NCBI RefSeq assembly: GCF_029407905.1
Contig: NC_073630.1
Span: forward strand, 46,773,001 to 46,837,000
Direction of reading: 5' to 3'
DNA length: 64,000 bases
Source of the DNA: Bubalus kerabau
Taxonomy: Eukaryota; Chordata; Mammalia; Artiodactyla; Bovidae
Every line of letters starts with the position of its first letter. The first letter of the stretch is position 1. The position numbers and the translations under genes are program-made. Shown here piece by piece: positions 1 through 11,118 of this stretch. The notes under the pieces were generated by a model, which was given only the letters and a program-made list of their open reading frames with translations, made no database searches and was not told the DNA's origin.

Positions 1-395
1 AAGTTAAAAATATAGAGTAGAATTTAGAATTTCAAAAATACAGTGTTAAAGAAAAGAACAAAAAAAAAGAAAGAAAAAAATAACAAAAACAAACAAAGTT
101 GCAAAAATTATAAAGAAAATATAGGTACAAAATTGATAACAAATACCAAAAAGCATAAATTAAAAATCTAGAGTAGAGTTTGGAATTTCAGATATACAAT
201 GTTGAAGAAAAGAAGAAGAGGAAGAAAGAGAGAAAAAAAAAGTCACAAAAATTATAAAAAAATAAAAAAGGTACAAAATTGATAACAAATACCAAAAAGC
301 TAAAATTAAAAATCTAGAGTAGAGTTTGGAATGTCAAAAATACAAAATTAAAGAAAAGAAGAAAAAAAAAGTCACAAAAATTATAAAATATATAT
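1..395. repeat. Tandem repeat, about 2.7 copies of a 125-147 bp A-rich unit inside the L1 5' UTR
   Basis: The marker GTACAAAATTGATAAC starts at 124 and again at 271 (period 147). The marker TAGAGTAGA(A/G)TTT(A/G)GAAT recurs at about 15, 171 and 317. Copies run roughly 1-123 (partial), 124-270 and 271-395. Units differ mainly in the length of A/G-rich runs. The block lies in the distal A-rich part of the L1 leader, so it is a local expansion within the element. Confidence 0.8.
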
Positions 396-1970
396 ATATG
401 AAATTTGCTTTTAAAAAAATAGGGTCTTTTATTTTGCAAAGTAATAGGTTATAAAAGTGAAAATTAAAGGAGTAATAGAGGACTTAAAATTTTTTTTAAA
501 ATTTAAAAGAAAGAAAGAAAGAATGATCATAACAATAGTAAAAATATATCTAGGATTTTCTCTGGTGTTGTAGTGGGTATTGTGGGGTCAGTGCATTTTC
601 GGCTAGTTCCTTGGTCCGGGTTATATTTCTCAAGGTCTATAGGCCCTTTCCTATGTAGTCGGTACTAACCACAGGGTTTTAATCTATTGCCTGTAGCTTC
701 CAAGGCGGTTCCCTCTGTTATAGCTTCTTTTGTTTGCTGGTTTCTTCAGTGTCTGATTTCTGCCCTGACACAAAGGGGGAGGTGGTGGACACTTTTTTTT
801 TTATTTTTTTAGGCTCACTTGTTCAGTCGTGCTGTGGGGAGGGAGGGACGCTGCAAACAAATAACACTGGCGTGTGCTCGCACTGCCTCAGCCACACTGG
901 GCCTGCCCCTGCTCACGGCACGTGTAGCCTCCCTGCCCACACTGCTCAGGCTCTAGGTTGCTCCACCAGGAACCATCCGTGGCTGGCCCTGGGCTGCTTG
1001 CACCTCCCAGGTCTAAGCCGCTCAGGTTCAGGCACTCGGGTATTCCTCAGAGGTGCAGACTAGGTTGGGCCTGCGTTTTGTGCCCTTCCCAGGTCCGAGC
1101 AGCTCAGGTGATGAGGTGTTTGGTGAGCATGGTTGCTGCAACTTATCGCCTCCCCGCCACTCGGTTATCTAGGTGTACAACCGGCGCACCTTCTCAGGCG
1201 GATGTTGACTGTCCAGAACCCCAAGAAGTTTTAGTTAGCAAAGAAGCCTGCTTTCAGTTTTGTAGATAATGTCTCTCTGGGGCTGCGATTGCCCCCTTCC
1301 GGCTCTGGCTGCCTGTCACCGGAGGGGGATGGTCTGCAGCCGGCTATCTCTTCAGTCCTTTGTTCTGTGCGCGGGCCTGGGGGTGTCTTAGGTTAGGGCT
1401 GGCTTTTCGCGTGGTAAATATCCCACAGTCTGGTTTGCTAGCCCAAATTATTTCGCTCAGATAGCACTCGGGGTATTCAGTCCAGATCCTTACTCTAAAT
1501 GATGCAGCCCGGGCTGCGCCTCCCTGCCCAGCCCCGGCTTGCTAGTGGCGTGTGCAGGTGTCTGCGCTGCTTCTCCTCTGGGGGACTTACCATAGGGCTC
1601 ATAATCTGTAGGTTTTAAGTGTTTATTTATTTTTCCTCCCTGTTATGTTGCCCTCTGTGCTTCCAAGGCTCGGCACAGATTCGGCAGTGAGAATGTTTCC
1701 TGGTGTTTAGAAACTTCTCTCTTTTTAAGACTCCCTTCCCAGGACAGAGCTCCATCCCTCCTTCTTTTGTCTCTTTTTTTGTCTTTTATATTTTTTCCTA
1801 CCTCCTTTCAAAGACAATGGGTTGCTTTTCTGGGTGCCTGATGTCCTCTGCCGGCATTCAGAAGTTGTTTTGTGGAACTTACTCGGCGTTTAAATGCTCT
1901 TTTGATAAGTTTGTGGGGGAGACAGTGTTCTCCCCATCCTATTCCTCTGCCATCTTAGCTCCTCCCCCTC
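1..1970 (-). mobile_element. Ruminant L1 LINE, 5' UTR end, antisense (element continues left of window)
   Basis: Read on the minus strand, this begins near 1970 with a purine-rich L1 start (GGAGGGGGAGGAGCTAAGAT), passes through a GC-rich leader (about 1970-560) and ends in an A/T-rich part at the left edge. This matches the long 5' UTR that I recognise from bovine L1 (L1_BT type). The 5' UTR of an L1 carries its internal RNA polymerase II promoter; ORF1 and ORF2 would lie left of base 1. Open frames here (for example 734-1063, 958-1269 and 1703-2026 on plus) are antisense frames of a non-coding leader and are not genes. The GC-rich, CpG-containing composition stands out from the AT-rich surroundings. 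No TSD could be paired because the other end is outside the window. Confidence 0.85.
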
Positions 1971-2275
1971 CTGGTGGACTTTGTTTAAAGCAGATTGCCC
2001 TTTGTAATAAGGGTGGGCTTCATTAAATCAGTTGAAGGCTGGAATAGAACAAAAGACTGACCTCCACTGAGCAAGAAGGAATTCTGTCAACAGAGTCTTC
2101 ATCTGCAACTTAAGCTCCTATTGGTTTTCCAACAGTCTACTTTTAGAAGCAACTTCTTCCTGAGTTTCCAGCCTGTTGGCTTCTTCCATCAGATATTGGA
2201 TTCATCAAGTCTCCACAATTGTAAGACAAATTTTCTTAAAATAAATCTTTCTCTCTCTCTCTCTCTCTGTATATG

Positions 2276-2327
<52 letters not shown>

Positions 2328-2366
2328 TCCTATTGGTTCTGCTTATTTGGAGAAATCTAATACAAT
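1971..2366 (+). repeat. Old mammalian interspersed repeat with microsatellite core, family uncertain
   Basis: The stretch includes phrases typical of one widespread mammalian repeat: a GAATAGAACAAAAGACTGA block, a CTCCACAATTG...AATAAATCT block, a microsatellite, then CATCCTATTGGTTCTG. I recognise the combination but cannot name the family; an LTR-type repeat is possible. No coding content is seen. Confidence 0.5.
2250..2322. repeat. Compound microsatellite (CT)n-(TATG)-(TA)n
   Basis: A CT run at about 2250-2268 is followed by a TATGTATG spacer and about 20 uninterrupted TA units (2282-2322). It arose inside the old repeat around it and is likely length-polymorphic. Confidence 0.95.
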
Positions 2367-2927
2367 GTTCAGGTAGGCTTAAAGTGATATATTATTGTGG
2401 TTTTAATTTGCATTTCTCTGATGACTAGTGATTTGATTTAGGTCATATTGGCTCAGATCATGAACTTCTTATTGCCAAATTCAGACTTAAATTTAAGAAA
2501 GTGGAGAAAACCACTAGACCATTCAGGTATGACTTAAATCAAATCCCTTATGATTATACAGTAGAAGTGAGAAATAGATTTAAGGGACTGGGTCTGATCG
2601 ACTGAGTGCCTGAGGAACTATGGACAGAGGTTTGTGACATTGTACAGGAGACAGGGATCAAGACAATCCTCAAGAAAAAGAAATGCAAAAAAGCAAAATG
2701 GCTGTCTGAGGAGGCCTTACAGATAGCTGAGAAAAGAATAGAAGCAAAAAGCAAAGGAGAAAAGGAAAGATATATCCATTTGAATGCAGAGTTCCAAAGA
2801 ATAGCAAGGAGAGATAAGAAAGCCTTCCTCAGTGATCAATGCAAAGTAATAGAGGAAAACAACAGAATGGGAAAGACTAGAGATCTCTTCAAGAAAATTA
2901 GAGATACCAAGGGAATATTTCATGCAA

Positions 2928-3370
2928 GTTCAGTTCAGTTCAATTCAGTTGCTCAGTCATGTCCGACTCTTTGTGACCCATGAATTGCAGCATGCCAGGC
3001 CACCCTGTCCATCACAAACTCCCGGAGTTCACTCAAACTCACGTCTATTGAGTCTGTGATGCCATCCAGCCATCTCATCCTCTGTCGTACCCTTCTCCTA
3101 CTGCCCCCAATCCCTCCCAGCATCAGAGTCTTTTCCAGTGAGTCAACTCTTTGCATGAGGTGGCCAAAGTACTGGAGTTTCAGCTTTAGTATCACTCCTT
3201 CCAAAGAACACCAGGGACTGATCTCCTTTAGAATGGACTGGTTGGGTCTCTTTGCAGTCCAAGGGACTCTCAAGAGTCTTCTCCAACACCACAGTACAAA
3301 AGCATCAATTCTTCAGCGCTCAGCTTTCTTCACAGTCCAACTCTCACATCCATACATGACTACTGGAAAA
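2928..3370 (-). mobile_element. BovB 3'-end fragment inserted in reverse inside the BovB at 2435-5206
   Basis: On plus it starts with TTCAGTTCAGTTCAATTCAG and TGCTCAGTCATGTCC, the reverse complement of a BovB 3' end, and runs to CATGACTACTGGAAAA. The host BovB is continuous across it (CATGCAA before 2928, GATGGACTCAATAAAG from 3371). I see no convincing TSD, so a local inversion or conversion is not excluded. Confidence 0.85.
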
Positions 3371-4536
3371 GATGGACTCAATAAAGTACAGAAATGGTAT
3401 GGAACTAAAAGAAGTGAGGATATTAAGAAGAGGTGGCAAAAATACACAGAAGAGCTATATAAAAAACATCTTCATGACCCAGATAACTACAATGGTGTGA
3501 ACACTCACCTAGAGCTAGACATCCTGGAATGTGAAGTCAAGTGGGCCTTAGGAAGAAGCATCACTACGAACAAAGCTAGTGGAGGTGATGGAATTCCAGC
3601 TGAACTATTTCAAACCCTAAAAGATGATGCTGTAAAAGTGCTGTACTCAATATGCCAGCAAATTTGGAGAACTCAGCAGTGGCCACGGGACTGGAAAAGG
3701 TCAGTTTTCCTTCCAATCCCAAAGAAAGGCAATGCCAAATAATGCTCAAACTACCACACAGTTGCACTCATCTCACACACTAGCAAAGTAATACTTAAAA
3801 TTCTCCAAGCCAGGCTTCAACGGTGCGAGAACCATGAACTTCCAGATGTACTAGCTGGATTTAGAAAAGGCAGAGGAACCAGAGATCAAATTGCCAACAT
3901 CCGTTGGATCATCAAAAAAACAAGGGAGTTCCAGAAAAAAACATCTACTTCTGCTTTATTGACTATGCCAAAGCCTTTGACTGTGTGGATCACAACAAAC
4001 TATGGAAAATTCTTAAAGAGATGGTAATACCAGACCACCTGACCTGCCTCCTGAGAAATCTGTATGCAGGTCAACAAGCAAGAGTTAGAACTGGACTTGG
4101 AACAACAGACTGGTTCTAAATCGGGAAAGGAGTACATCAAGACCATGTATTGTCACCCTGTTTATTTAATTTATATACAGAGTACATCATGTGAAATGCT
4201 GGGCTGGATGAAGCACAAGCTGGAATCAAGACTGCCAGGAGAATTATCAATAACCTCAGTTATGCAGATGACACTACCCTTATGGCAGAAAGCAAAGAAG
4301 AACTAAAGAGCCTGTTGATGAAAGTGAAAGGAGAGTGAAAAAGTTGGCTTAAAGCTCAACATTCAGAAAGCTAAGATCATGGCATCTGATCCCATCAGTC
4401 CATGGCATATAGATGGGAAAACAATGGAAACAGTGACAGACTTCAGTTTTTTGAGCTCCAAAATCACTGCAGATGGTGTCTACAGTTATGAATTTAAAAG
4501 ACGTTTGCTCCTTGGAAGAAAAACTATGAGCAATCT

Positions 4537-4694
4537 GCTGTTGCTGCTGCTAAGTCGCTTCGGTCGTGTCCAACTCTGTGCGACCCCAGAGACGGCAGAC
4601 CACCAGACTCCCCCGTCCCTGGGATTCTCAAGGCAAGAACACTGGAGTGGGTTGCCATTTCCTTCTCCAATGCATGGAAGTGAAAAGTGAAAGT
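4537..4694 (-). mobile_element. Bov-A2 SINE, single monomer, in BovB
   Basis: GCTGTTGCTGCTGCTAAGTCGC through GTGAAAAGTGAAAGT is one Bov-A unit with its trinucleotide tail, antisense. Near-perfect TSDs GAGCAATCT (4528-4536) and GAGCAACCT (4695-4703) flank it. It interrupts the RT C-terminal region of the host BovB. Confidence 0.9.
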
Positions 4695-5221
4695 GAGCAA
4701 CCTAGACAGCATATTAAAAAACAGAGAGATTTTTCACCAAAAAGTTCATTTAGTCAAGGCTATGGCTTTTCCAGTAGTCATGTATGAAAGTGAAAGTTGG
4801 ACTATAAAGAAAGTTGAACGCTGAAGAATTGATGCTATTGAACTGTGGTGTTGGAGAAGACTCTTGAGAGTCCCTTGGACTGCAAGGATATACAACCAGT
4901 CCATCCTAAAGGAAATCAGTCCTGAATATTCATTGGAAGGACTGATGTTGAAGCTGAAACTCCAATACTTTGGCCACCTGATGCGAAGAACTGACACATT
5001 GGAAAAGACTCTGATGCTGGGAAATATTGAAGGCATGAGGAAAAGGGGGATGACTAAGGATGGGATAGTTGGATGACATCACCGACGTGATAGACATGAG
5101 TTTGAGTAGGCTCCGGGAGTTGGTGATGGACAGGGAAGCCTGACATGTTGCAGTCCATGGGGTCGCAAAGAGTCAGACAGGACTGAGAGACTGAACTGAG
5201 AACTGAGATGACTAGTGATTT

Positions 5222-6796
5222 TGAATGCTGTTATTATGCTCAGGGTCATTTTTATATCAACTTTTGTGAAGTGTCTGTTCAAATATTTACCCATGTATAT
5301 TTTGGGGGAATAGAGAGGGCATGATTGTTTGCCTTCTCATTATTAATTTGCAAAAATTCTTTATATAATCTGGATACAAGTTCTTTATATGATATGTGCC
5401 TTGGAATTATTTTCTCCCTGTTAGTGGCTTGTGTTTATATTTTCTCAGTAGTATATTGAGAGAAACAAAAGTTTAAAATTTTGATGAACCACAACAAATT
5501 CATTTTCTTTTATGGCACAAATTTGGGTCCTAGTTAAAGAATTTATACCCCTTCCAGTTTGCAAAGGTCTTCCCCTATATTTTCTTTCAGGTTATTTATA
5601 GTTTTAGCTGTTATATTTATGTTTATAATTCATTTAGAGAGAATTTTTGTACATATTGTAAGGTAAGGATTGAGATTCATTTGTGTGCAAATGGTTATCA
5701 AATTGCTCCAATACTACTCTTAAAAGGCCTGTTGATTATCTTTCAGTTTTCAAAAAAAATTAATTGATATTTGTGGTTCTATTTATGAATTATCTATTCT
5801 ATTTTATTAATCTGTAGCTCTATTCTTATACCAATAATATTATATATTTAGAGTGAATCTTGAGGTCAGAGAGTATGGCTCTTTCAAATTTGTTCTTTTT
5901 CACAATTATTTTAGCTATGATAGGACTTTCGTATTTCCATATAAATTTTAGAATCAACCCTCAATTTTTGCAAAAAAAAAAATCTCATTGTGGTTATCAC
6001 TGAGATTAAACTGATATGTAAATAAAATTGTAAACAACTGATGTCAACAATAATGAATCTTCCAATTCATGAACTCTGTATATCTCTCCATTTCTCTAGG
6101 ATATCTTTAATTACTCTCAGCAATGATTTGTAGTTTTCAATGTGCATATCTTGCACATATTTTATTAAATTTATCCCTAAATATTTTATGTCTTTAATGC
6201 TATTGTAAATGATATTTTAAAAAATTAATTTCCAAATGTTCACCTATTGTGTGGAAAAATATAGTTTATTTTGAATGTTGATTCTCTATTTTTCAAACCT
6301 TACTAAACTCATGTACTAGTTATAGTAGCTTTCAAATTTCTTAGGACCTGCTATATAAGTGATTTATCTTTTTAATATATTGCTAGCTTCAATTTTCTAT
6401 TTTTTGTTAATGATTATTATGTCTATATTCATAAGATATATTGATTTGTGGTTTGTTGGATTATATTTATTTGCTTTTGGGTAGTATTAACTCAGTGAGT
6501 TGGTGAGTATTCCATTTCTTCTATTTTCAAGAAGAGTTCGTGTCAACTTTGTGTTACTTTTTTATTAAATATTTGATGTTTCATTAATGCAACTGTCTAG
6601 GTTTTAAGACTCTCCACCCCATTCATATCTGTGATTGTTTGAAGGCTTTAAATTATAAATTTAATTTCTTTAATAGATATAGGGTTATTTATATTATCTA
6701 TTTCCTTTTGATAATTTGTATCTTTCAAAGAATTTGTCATTCACATGTAAGTTTTGAACAGAGAGTTGTCGTAATATTTCGTTTTTACTCTATTAA
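5222..6796. other. AT-rich L1M block without genes
   Basis: Continuous antisense L1M sequence between two BovB insertions. I see no other element, promoter or gene within it. Confidence 0.6.
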
Positions 6797-6803
6797 CATC
6801 TGT

Positions 6804-7861
6804 GTTAAAGAGATGGGAATACCAGATCACCTGACCTGCCTCTTGAGAAATCTGTATACAGGTCAGGAAGCAGCCAGTATGGAGGCTGGAGCTGTCCATG
6901 GAACTGGACATGGAACAACAGACTGGTTCCAGATAGGAAAAGGAGTACGTCAAGGCTGTATATTGTCAACCTGCTTATTTAACTTATATGCAGAGTACAT
7001 CATGAGAAACCCTGGGCTGGAGGAAGCACAAATTGGAATCAACATTGCCAGGAGAAATATCAATAACCTCAGATATGCAGATGACACCACCCATATCTCA
7101 GAAAGCAAAGAAGAACTAAAGAGACTGTTGATGAAAGTGAAAGAGGAGAATAAAAAAGTTGGCTTAAAACTCAACATTCAGAAAACTAAGATCATGGCAT
7201 CCAGTCCCATCACCTCATGGCAGATAGATGGGAAAACAACAGAAACAGTGACAGACTTTATTTTGGGGGGCTCCAAAATCACTGCAGATGGTGATTGCAG
7301 CCATGAAATTAAAAGACACTCACTCCTTGGAAGAAAAGCTATGAGCAACCTAGATGGCATATTAAAAAGCAGAGACATTACTTTGCCAACAAAGGTCCAT
7401 CTAGTCCAAGCTATGGTTTTTTCCAGTAGTCATGTATGGATGTGAGAGTTGGACTATAAAGAAAGCTGAGCACCAAAGAGTTGATGCTTTTCAACTGTGG
7501 TGTTGGAGAAGACGCTTGAGAGTCCCTTGGACTGCACGGAGATCCAACCAGTCCATCCTAAAGGAGATCAGTCCTGAATATTCATTGTAAGGGCTGATGT
7601 TGAAGCTGAAACTCCAATACTTCGGCCACCTGATATGAAGAACTGACTCATTTGAAAACACGCTGATGCTGGGAAAGATTGAAGGTGGGATGAGAAGGGG
7701 ATGACAGTGGATGAGATGGTTGTATGGCATCATCGACTCAGGGGACATGAGTTTGAGTAAACTCTGGGAGTTAATGATGGGCAGGGAGGCCTGGCATGCT
7801 GCAGTTCATGGGGTCGCAAAGAGTCGGACATGACTGAGCAACTGAACTGAACTGAACTGAG
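6804..7861 (+). mobile_element. BovB LINE, 5'-truncated, RT palm still largely open
   Basis: The copy starts in the RT domain at AAGAGATGGGAATACCAGA and ends in the BovB tail (CTGAACTGAACTGAACTGA). TSD CATCTGT occurs at 6797-6803 and 7862-7868. The YADD catalytic motif is intact at 7074-7085 and the frame stays open to 7445, where a T insertion (GTTTTTTCCAGT) breaks it. An upstream, L1M-derived frame is fused to it by chance, giving a 268-codon open frame (6639-7445). No full RT can be made because the N-terminal half and the endonuclease are absent. Confidence 0.9.
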
Positions 7862-8077
7862 CATCTGTTGGATCAATAGTGATGCTTTTTCTTTTATATC
7901 CGATCTTGAAATTTGAGTTTTCTCTCACCTTTAAAAAGGAATATTACTATAGCTAAAGTTTTATCAACAACATTAAAGATTTTTAAAAGCTCCATTTGGT
8001 TTTATTGATTTTTTCTATTATTTTTCCTCTTTTCTATTTCATTAATATATTAATACTCTCATCTATATTATCCTTGG

Positions 8078-8184
8078 CTGGAAAATTCCATGGACTTAGG
8101 AGCCTGGTGGGCTACAGTCCACGTGGTTCTCAAAGTGTCTTTCACGATGAGTGACTGAGCACGCGCGCACACACACACACACAT
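8078..8184 (+). mobile_element. Bov-A/Bov-tA SINE fragment with (CA)n tail, in L1M
   Basis: GGCTGGAAAATTCCATGGAC through GAGTGACTGAGCAC is the right half of a Bov-A unit. It is followed by GCGCGCACACACACACACAC (8161-8180). L1M sequence resumes after it. Imperfect flanks (ATCTATATTA / ATCTGTATAA) may be a decayed TSD. Confidence 0.8.
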
Positions 8185-8528
8185 CTGTATAATTTTCTTT
8201 CTTTATCTTACTTGGATTTAATTTGCTTTTCTTTTCATAATTTCTTTAGATATAAAATTATAGTATTGATTCAATTTTTTCTTCTTTTTTACATAAACAC
8301 TTCAGGCTGCAGAATTCCCTTTAAGCCCTGCTTTAGATGCATTCCCCCCAAATTTGAAAGACTTTCATTTTCATTCAGCTTGAAATGCTTTTTAATGTTC
8401 ATTATGATTTCTTCTTCAAGATACTAATGTGTTATCAGAAGTATATTGTTTATTTTATAAACATTTGGAGACTTTCCTTGTATTTTTCTGGAAATGACTT
8501 TTAGTTAATTCCATGCAGTCATAGAACA

Positions 8529-8548
8529 TGTGTGTGTGTGTGTGTGTG
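8529..8548. repeat. (TG)n microsatellite
   Basis: About ten TG units in the L1M block. Confidence 0.9.
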
Positions 8549-8622
8549 AGTGCGATTTTGCTTTATTTATATTTGTTGAGATTTGTTTTATTTTTCAGAG
8601 TATGGTCTATTTGAATGTCTGT

Positions 8623-8743
8623 ACTATCTGATGCAAATGGCAACCTGCTCCAGTATTCTTGCTTGGAAAATCCTATGGACAGAGGAGACTGGCTGGCTAC
8701 AGGCCATGGGGTCAAGAGTAGGACACAACTGAGCATGGCACAG
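8623..8743 (+). mobile_element. Bov-A-type SINE fragment in L1M
   Basis: ATGGCAACCTGCTCCAGTAT through GGACACAACTGAGCA is a diverged Bov-A unit. A 16-17 bp TSD, TCTATTTGAATGTCTGT (8606-8622) and TCTATTGAATGTCTGT (8744-8759), shows true retrotransposition into the L1M element. Confidence 0.85.
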
Positions 8744-9034
8744 TCTATTGAATGTCTGTGGAATGTCTATTTACCATAGAAAAGAATATGTATTCTACTG
8801 TTATGAGCAGTATGTCTCATAAATGTCAATTAATTCAAATAATTTCTTAGTATGGCTCAGGGATTTTATATTTATACTGATTTTTCTGTCTACTTGTTCT
8901 TTCAAATACTGGAAGAGGAGTGTTGAAATTTTCAACTACAGTGGTTGATTTGTCCATTTATCCTTTATGGTCTCTTTTGCTTTATGTATGCTAAACACTC
9001 AATATGTATTATATTATCTATTCTTTAAAATAAT

Positions 9035-9190
9035 TTTTTGCAAAACCACCATTGTGAATAAGTGTTATAATTATCTCCTCTCTTCTGGTAAGAAAATATA
9101 CAGATAGAAAAGTTTTATAACTTGCCAAAATAACATACAACACATAAGTGGTCTATTTGAACCCAGGCATTCTGACTCCAGAAATTATTT
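9035..9190 (-). mobile_element. MIR SINE
   Basis: TTATCTCCTC...CAGATAGAAAAG...TAACTTGCC...ATTTGAACCCAGGCATTC is the reverse complement of the MIR core and tRNA-related part. It is heavily diverged, as expected for this pan-mammalian family. Confidence 0.75.
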
Positions 9191-9654
9191 GTACAGTAAA
9201 ATATTATGTAAAATTATAAAGGTAAATAAATATATTAATTGTTAAAAATGAGCAAGATAGGGCTAGTAAGCCAACACTGGGCATCTCTCTGTGGTGGATT
9301 ATAGGTGATTTACTTCTTCATTTTATAGTTCTGTGTTTTATAAGCTTTCTGCAATGAGCATACACAATTGTTACAAAAAGAAAAAGTAATTAAATCATTA
9401 TTTTATTTGTTTTTATTTACTAGAATCACTATAAAGAAGGCAAGCTATTGGATTTTAGTAATTTACTGTGGTATTTATTTGCCCAGTAATTTGCCATAAT
9501 CCTTTAAACTATATTCTTAATTTTCTTTTTAAAATGTATCCAATTTTATTATAAATAATGCTGTGCTGAATATTACTGCACATAATATTTTACTATATTT
9601 CTGATTATTTCCTTAATATAAATTCCTAGAAATGTAATACTGGCTCAACTATAC
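9191..9654. other. AT-rich DNA, possible old L1-related remnant
   Basis: No gene or clear element is seen. The right part (AATAATGCTGTGCTGAATATT ... AAATTCCTAGAAATG) resembles a common antisense L1 3' phrase but is too decayed to call. Confidence 0.35.
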
Positions 9655-9864
9655 AGTCTCTGTGTGTGTGCTTGTCCTCAGTCATGTCCAACTCTTTGAG
9701 ACACCATGGACTATAGCCTGCCGGGCTCCTCTGTCCATGGACTTCTCCAGGCAAGAATACTGGAGTGGGTTGCCATTGCCTACTCCAGGGCTTCTTCCCT
9801 ACCAGGATTGAACCTGTGTCTCCTGCCTCTCCAGCATTGACAGATGGATATTTTACCACTGCAC
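9655..9864 (-). mobile_element. Bov-tA SINE
   Basis: Reading on minus, a tRNA-like head (about 9864-9790) is joined to a Bov-A body ending in GAGGACAAGCACACAC. TSD CAACTATAC (9646-9654) and CAACTTTAC (9865-9873) flank it. Bov-tA is transcribed by RNA polymerase III from its tRNA-derived head and uses BovB machinery. The 77-codon frame on minus is a SINE translation and is not a gene. Confidence 0.9.
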
Positions 9865-9873
9865 CAACTTTAC

Positions 9874-10183
9874 TATAGTTTTGTTTTTCTAAACTTACTG
9901 AGCCACATCAGAGAGTGGATTCACAGAATAATGTCTTATCTCAAACACCAGAAGTTATACAGTTTTCATAGTTTAAACTAAAAGACCTACATAGGTGGGA
10001 AAGGAGGGAAAAAAGAGAGATTCTGAGATCTCATTATTTCTTGCTTAACTAATGGTCACATGTTAAGAATGTGATTTTATACAATTACCTAAAATATTTT
10101 TTTACAATACTTGACATCTACATTGACATAAGTTTAGATAAAATTATTTTTATAGTGGATTAAAAAAGAGGCTGCAGCAATAG
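9874..10183. other. Unassigned AT-rich DNA
   Basis: I see no element or gene in this stretch. Confidence 0.4.
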
Positions 10184-10716
10184 CAGCCATGAAATTAAAA
10201 GAAACTCGCTCATTGGGAGAAAACCTATGACAAACGTAGACAGTGTATTAAAAAAGCAGAGACATTACTTTGCCAACAAGGGTCCAGCTAGTGTTTTCTG
10301 TAGTCCTGTATGAATGTGAGAGTTGGACCATAAAGAAAGCTGAACACAGAAGAATTGATACTTTTGAAGTGTGGTGTTGGAGAAGCCTCTTGAGAGTCCC
10401 TTGGACTGCAAGGAGATCCAACCAGTCCATTCTAAAGGAAATCAGTCCTGAATATACACTGGTAGGACTGATGCTGAAGCTCCAATACTTTGGCCACCTG
10501 ATGAGAAGAGCTCACTCATTAGAAAAGACCCTGATGCTGGGAAAGATTGAAGGCTGGAGAAGAAGGGGACAGTAGAGGAAGAGATGGATGGATGGCATCA
10601 CCGACTCAATGGACATGAGTTTGAGCAAGCTCTGGGAAATGTTAAGGACAGGGAAGCCTGGCGTGCTGCAGTCCATGGGGTCACAAAGAGTTGGACATGA
10701 CTGAGCAATTGAACAA
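10184..10716 (+). mobile_element. BovB 3' fragment
   Basis: It starts at GCAGCCATGAAATTAAAAG (C-terminal part of the BovB reading frame) and runs to CTGAGCAATTGAACAACA. The same start point recurs in two other BovB copies in this window (about 47875 and 53863). It is broken by substitutions and small deletions. Confidence 0.9.
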
Positions 10717-10969
10717 CAGAAAAAGGTGTAGTAGTTATTTTTTTTATTTCGAGATTTGAGGGCAGGTGGGCAAAGGCTTATGAACATCATAAGAAATAAA
10801 AGAATACAAACGTTACTTGGTCTGCAAAAATAAGATCAGAGATTCTTATGTGCCAAGATATTCAAAATTTTCAAATCAGGTTTATGTGTTGCATTTCATT
10901 TGGATTAATCCAGTGTTCCTGAGATTTCTTCAAATTTTCTCTTTAATCAATGCAGTTTTTGTTCTTTTT
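10717..10969. other. Unassigned single-copy-like DNA
   Basis: No recognisable element. Includes a short T run at 10738-10746. Confidence 0.4.
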
Positions 10970-11118
10970 AAATTTAGTTAATTTCCAATGTTCCAACCTC
11001 TGTTGTACAGCTCAGTGACTCAGGTATATGAATATACATGTATATTCATTTTTTATATTATTTTCTAGTGTGATTTATCCCAGGAGATTGGATGCAGTTC
11101 CCTGTGCTATACAGTAGG
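10970..11118 (-). mobile_element. Cetartiodactyl L1 3' end
   Basis: TTGTACAGCTCAGTGACTCAG ... GTTCCCTGTGCTATACAGTAGG is the antisense of the L1 3' UTR common in cattle and relatives. Confidence 0.7.

Larger units (their letters stand above)
2435..5206 (+). mobile_element. BovB (RTE) LINE, 5'-truncated, with two nested insertions
   Basis: The element enters in the endonuclease/RT linker region and runs to the BovB 3' end (GACTGAGAGACTGAACTGAG). Perfect 15-bp TSDs (GATGACTAGTGATTT) sit at 2420-2434 and 5207-5221, which fix its borders and its direction. It encodes the decayed RTE reverse transcriptase: the conserved FIDYAKAFDCVDH block is at about 3953-3995 and the catalytic YADD at 4261-4272. 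Frames are broken by stops, by a reversed BovB piece (2928-3370) and by a Bov-A unit (4537-4694). BovB is a non-LTR retrotransposon widespread in ruminants; this copy is dead. Confidence 0.92.
2367..9000 (-). mobile_element. Ancient L1M-type LINE (antisense ORF2/3' region), split into blocks by younger insertions
   Basis: Blocks 2367-2434, 5207-6803, 7862-8077, 8185-8622 and 8744-9000 read, on plus, like the antisense of mammalian L1 ORF2: a TGGTTTTAATTTGCATTTCTCTGATGA phrase at the left, AAGTGTCTGTTCA near 5268, and ATAGTGATGC...TTTTCTCTC near 7875-7930. The blocks are collinear when the two BovB copies and two SINE fragments are removed, so this was one element before the insertions. It is AT-rich, full of stops and long inactive. 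Confidence 0.75.

Noticed and set aside
1..395. CRISPR-like direct repeats
   Set aside because: The repeated unit is 125-147 bp with no spacers, in a mammalian L1 leader.
734..2026. Open frames of 103-109 codons at the left end
   Set aside because: They lie antisense in the non-coding 5' UTR of an L1, are GC-driven and lack any domain.
9780..9864. tRNA-like heads of Bov-tA and CHR copies as tRNA genes
   Set aside because: They are SINE promoter heads that lack a proper cloverleaf and end, each followed by a Bov-A body or A-rich tail.
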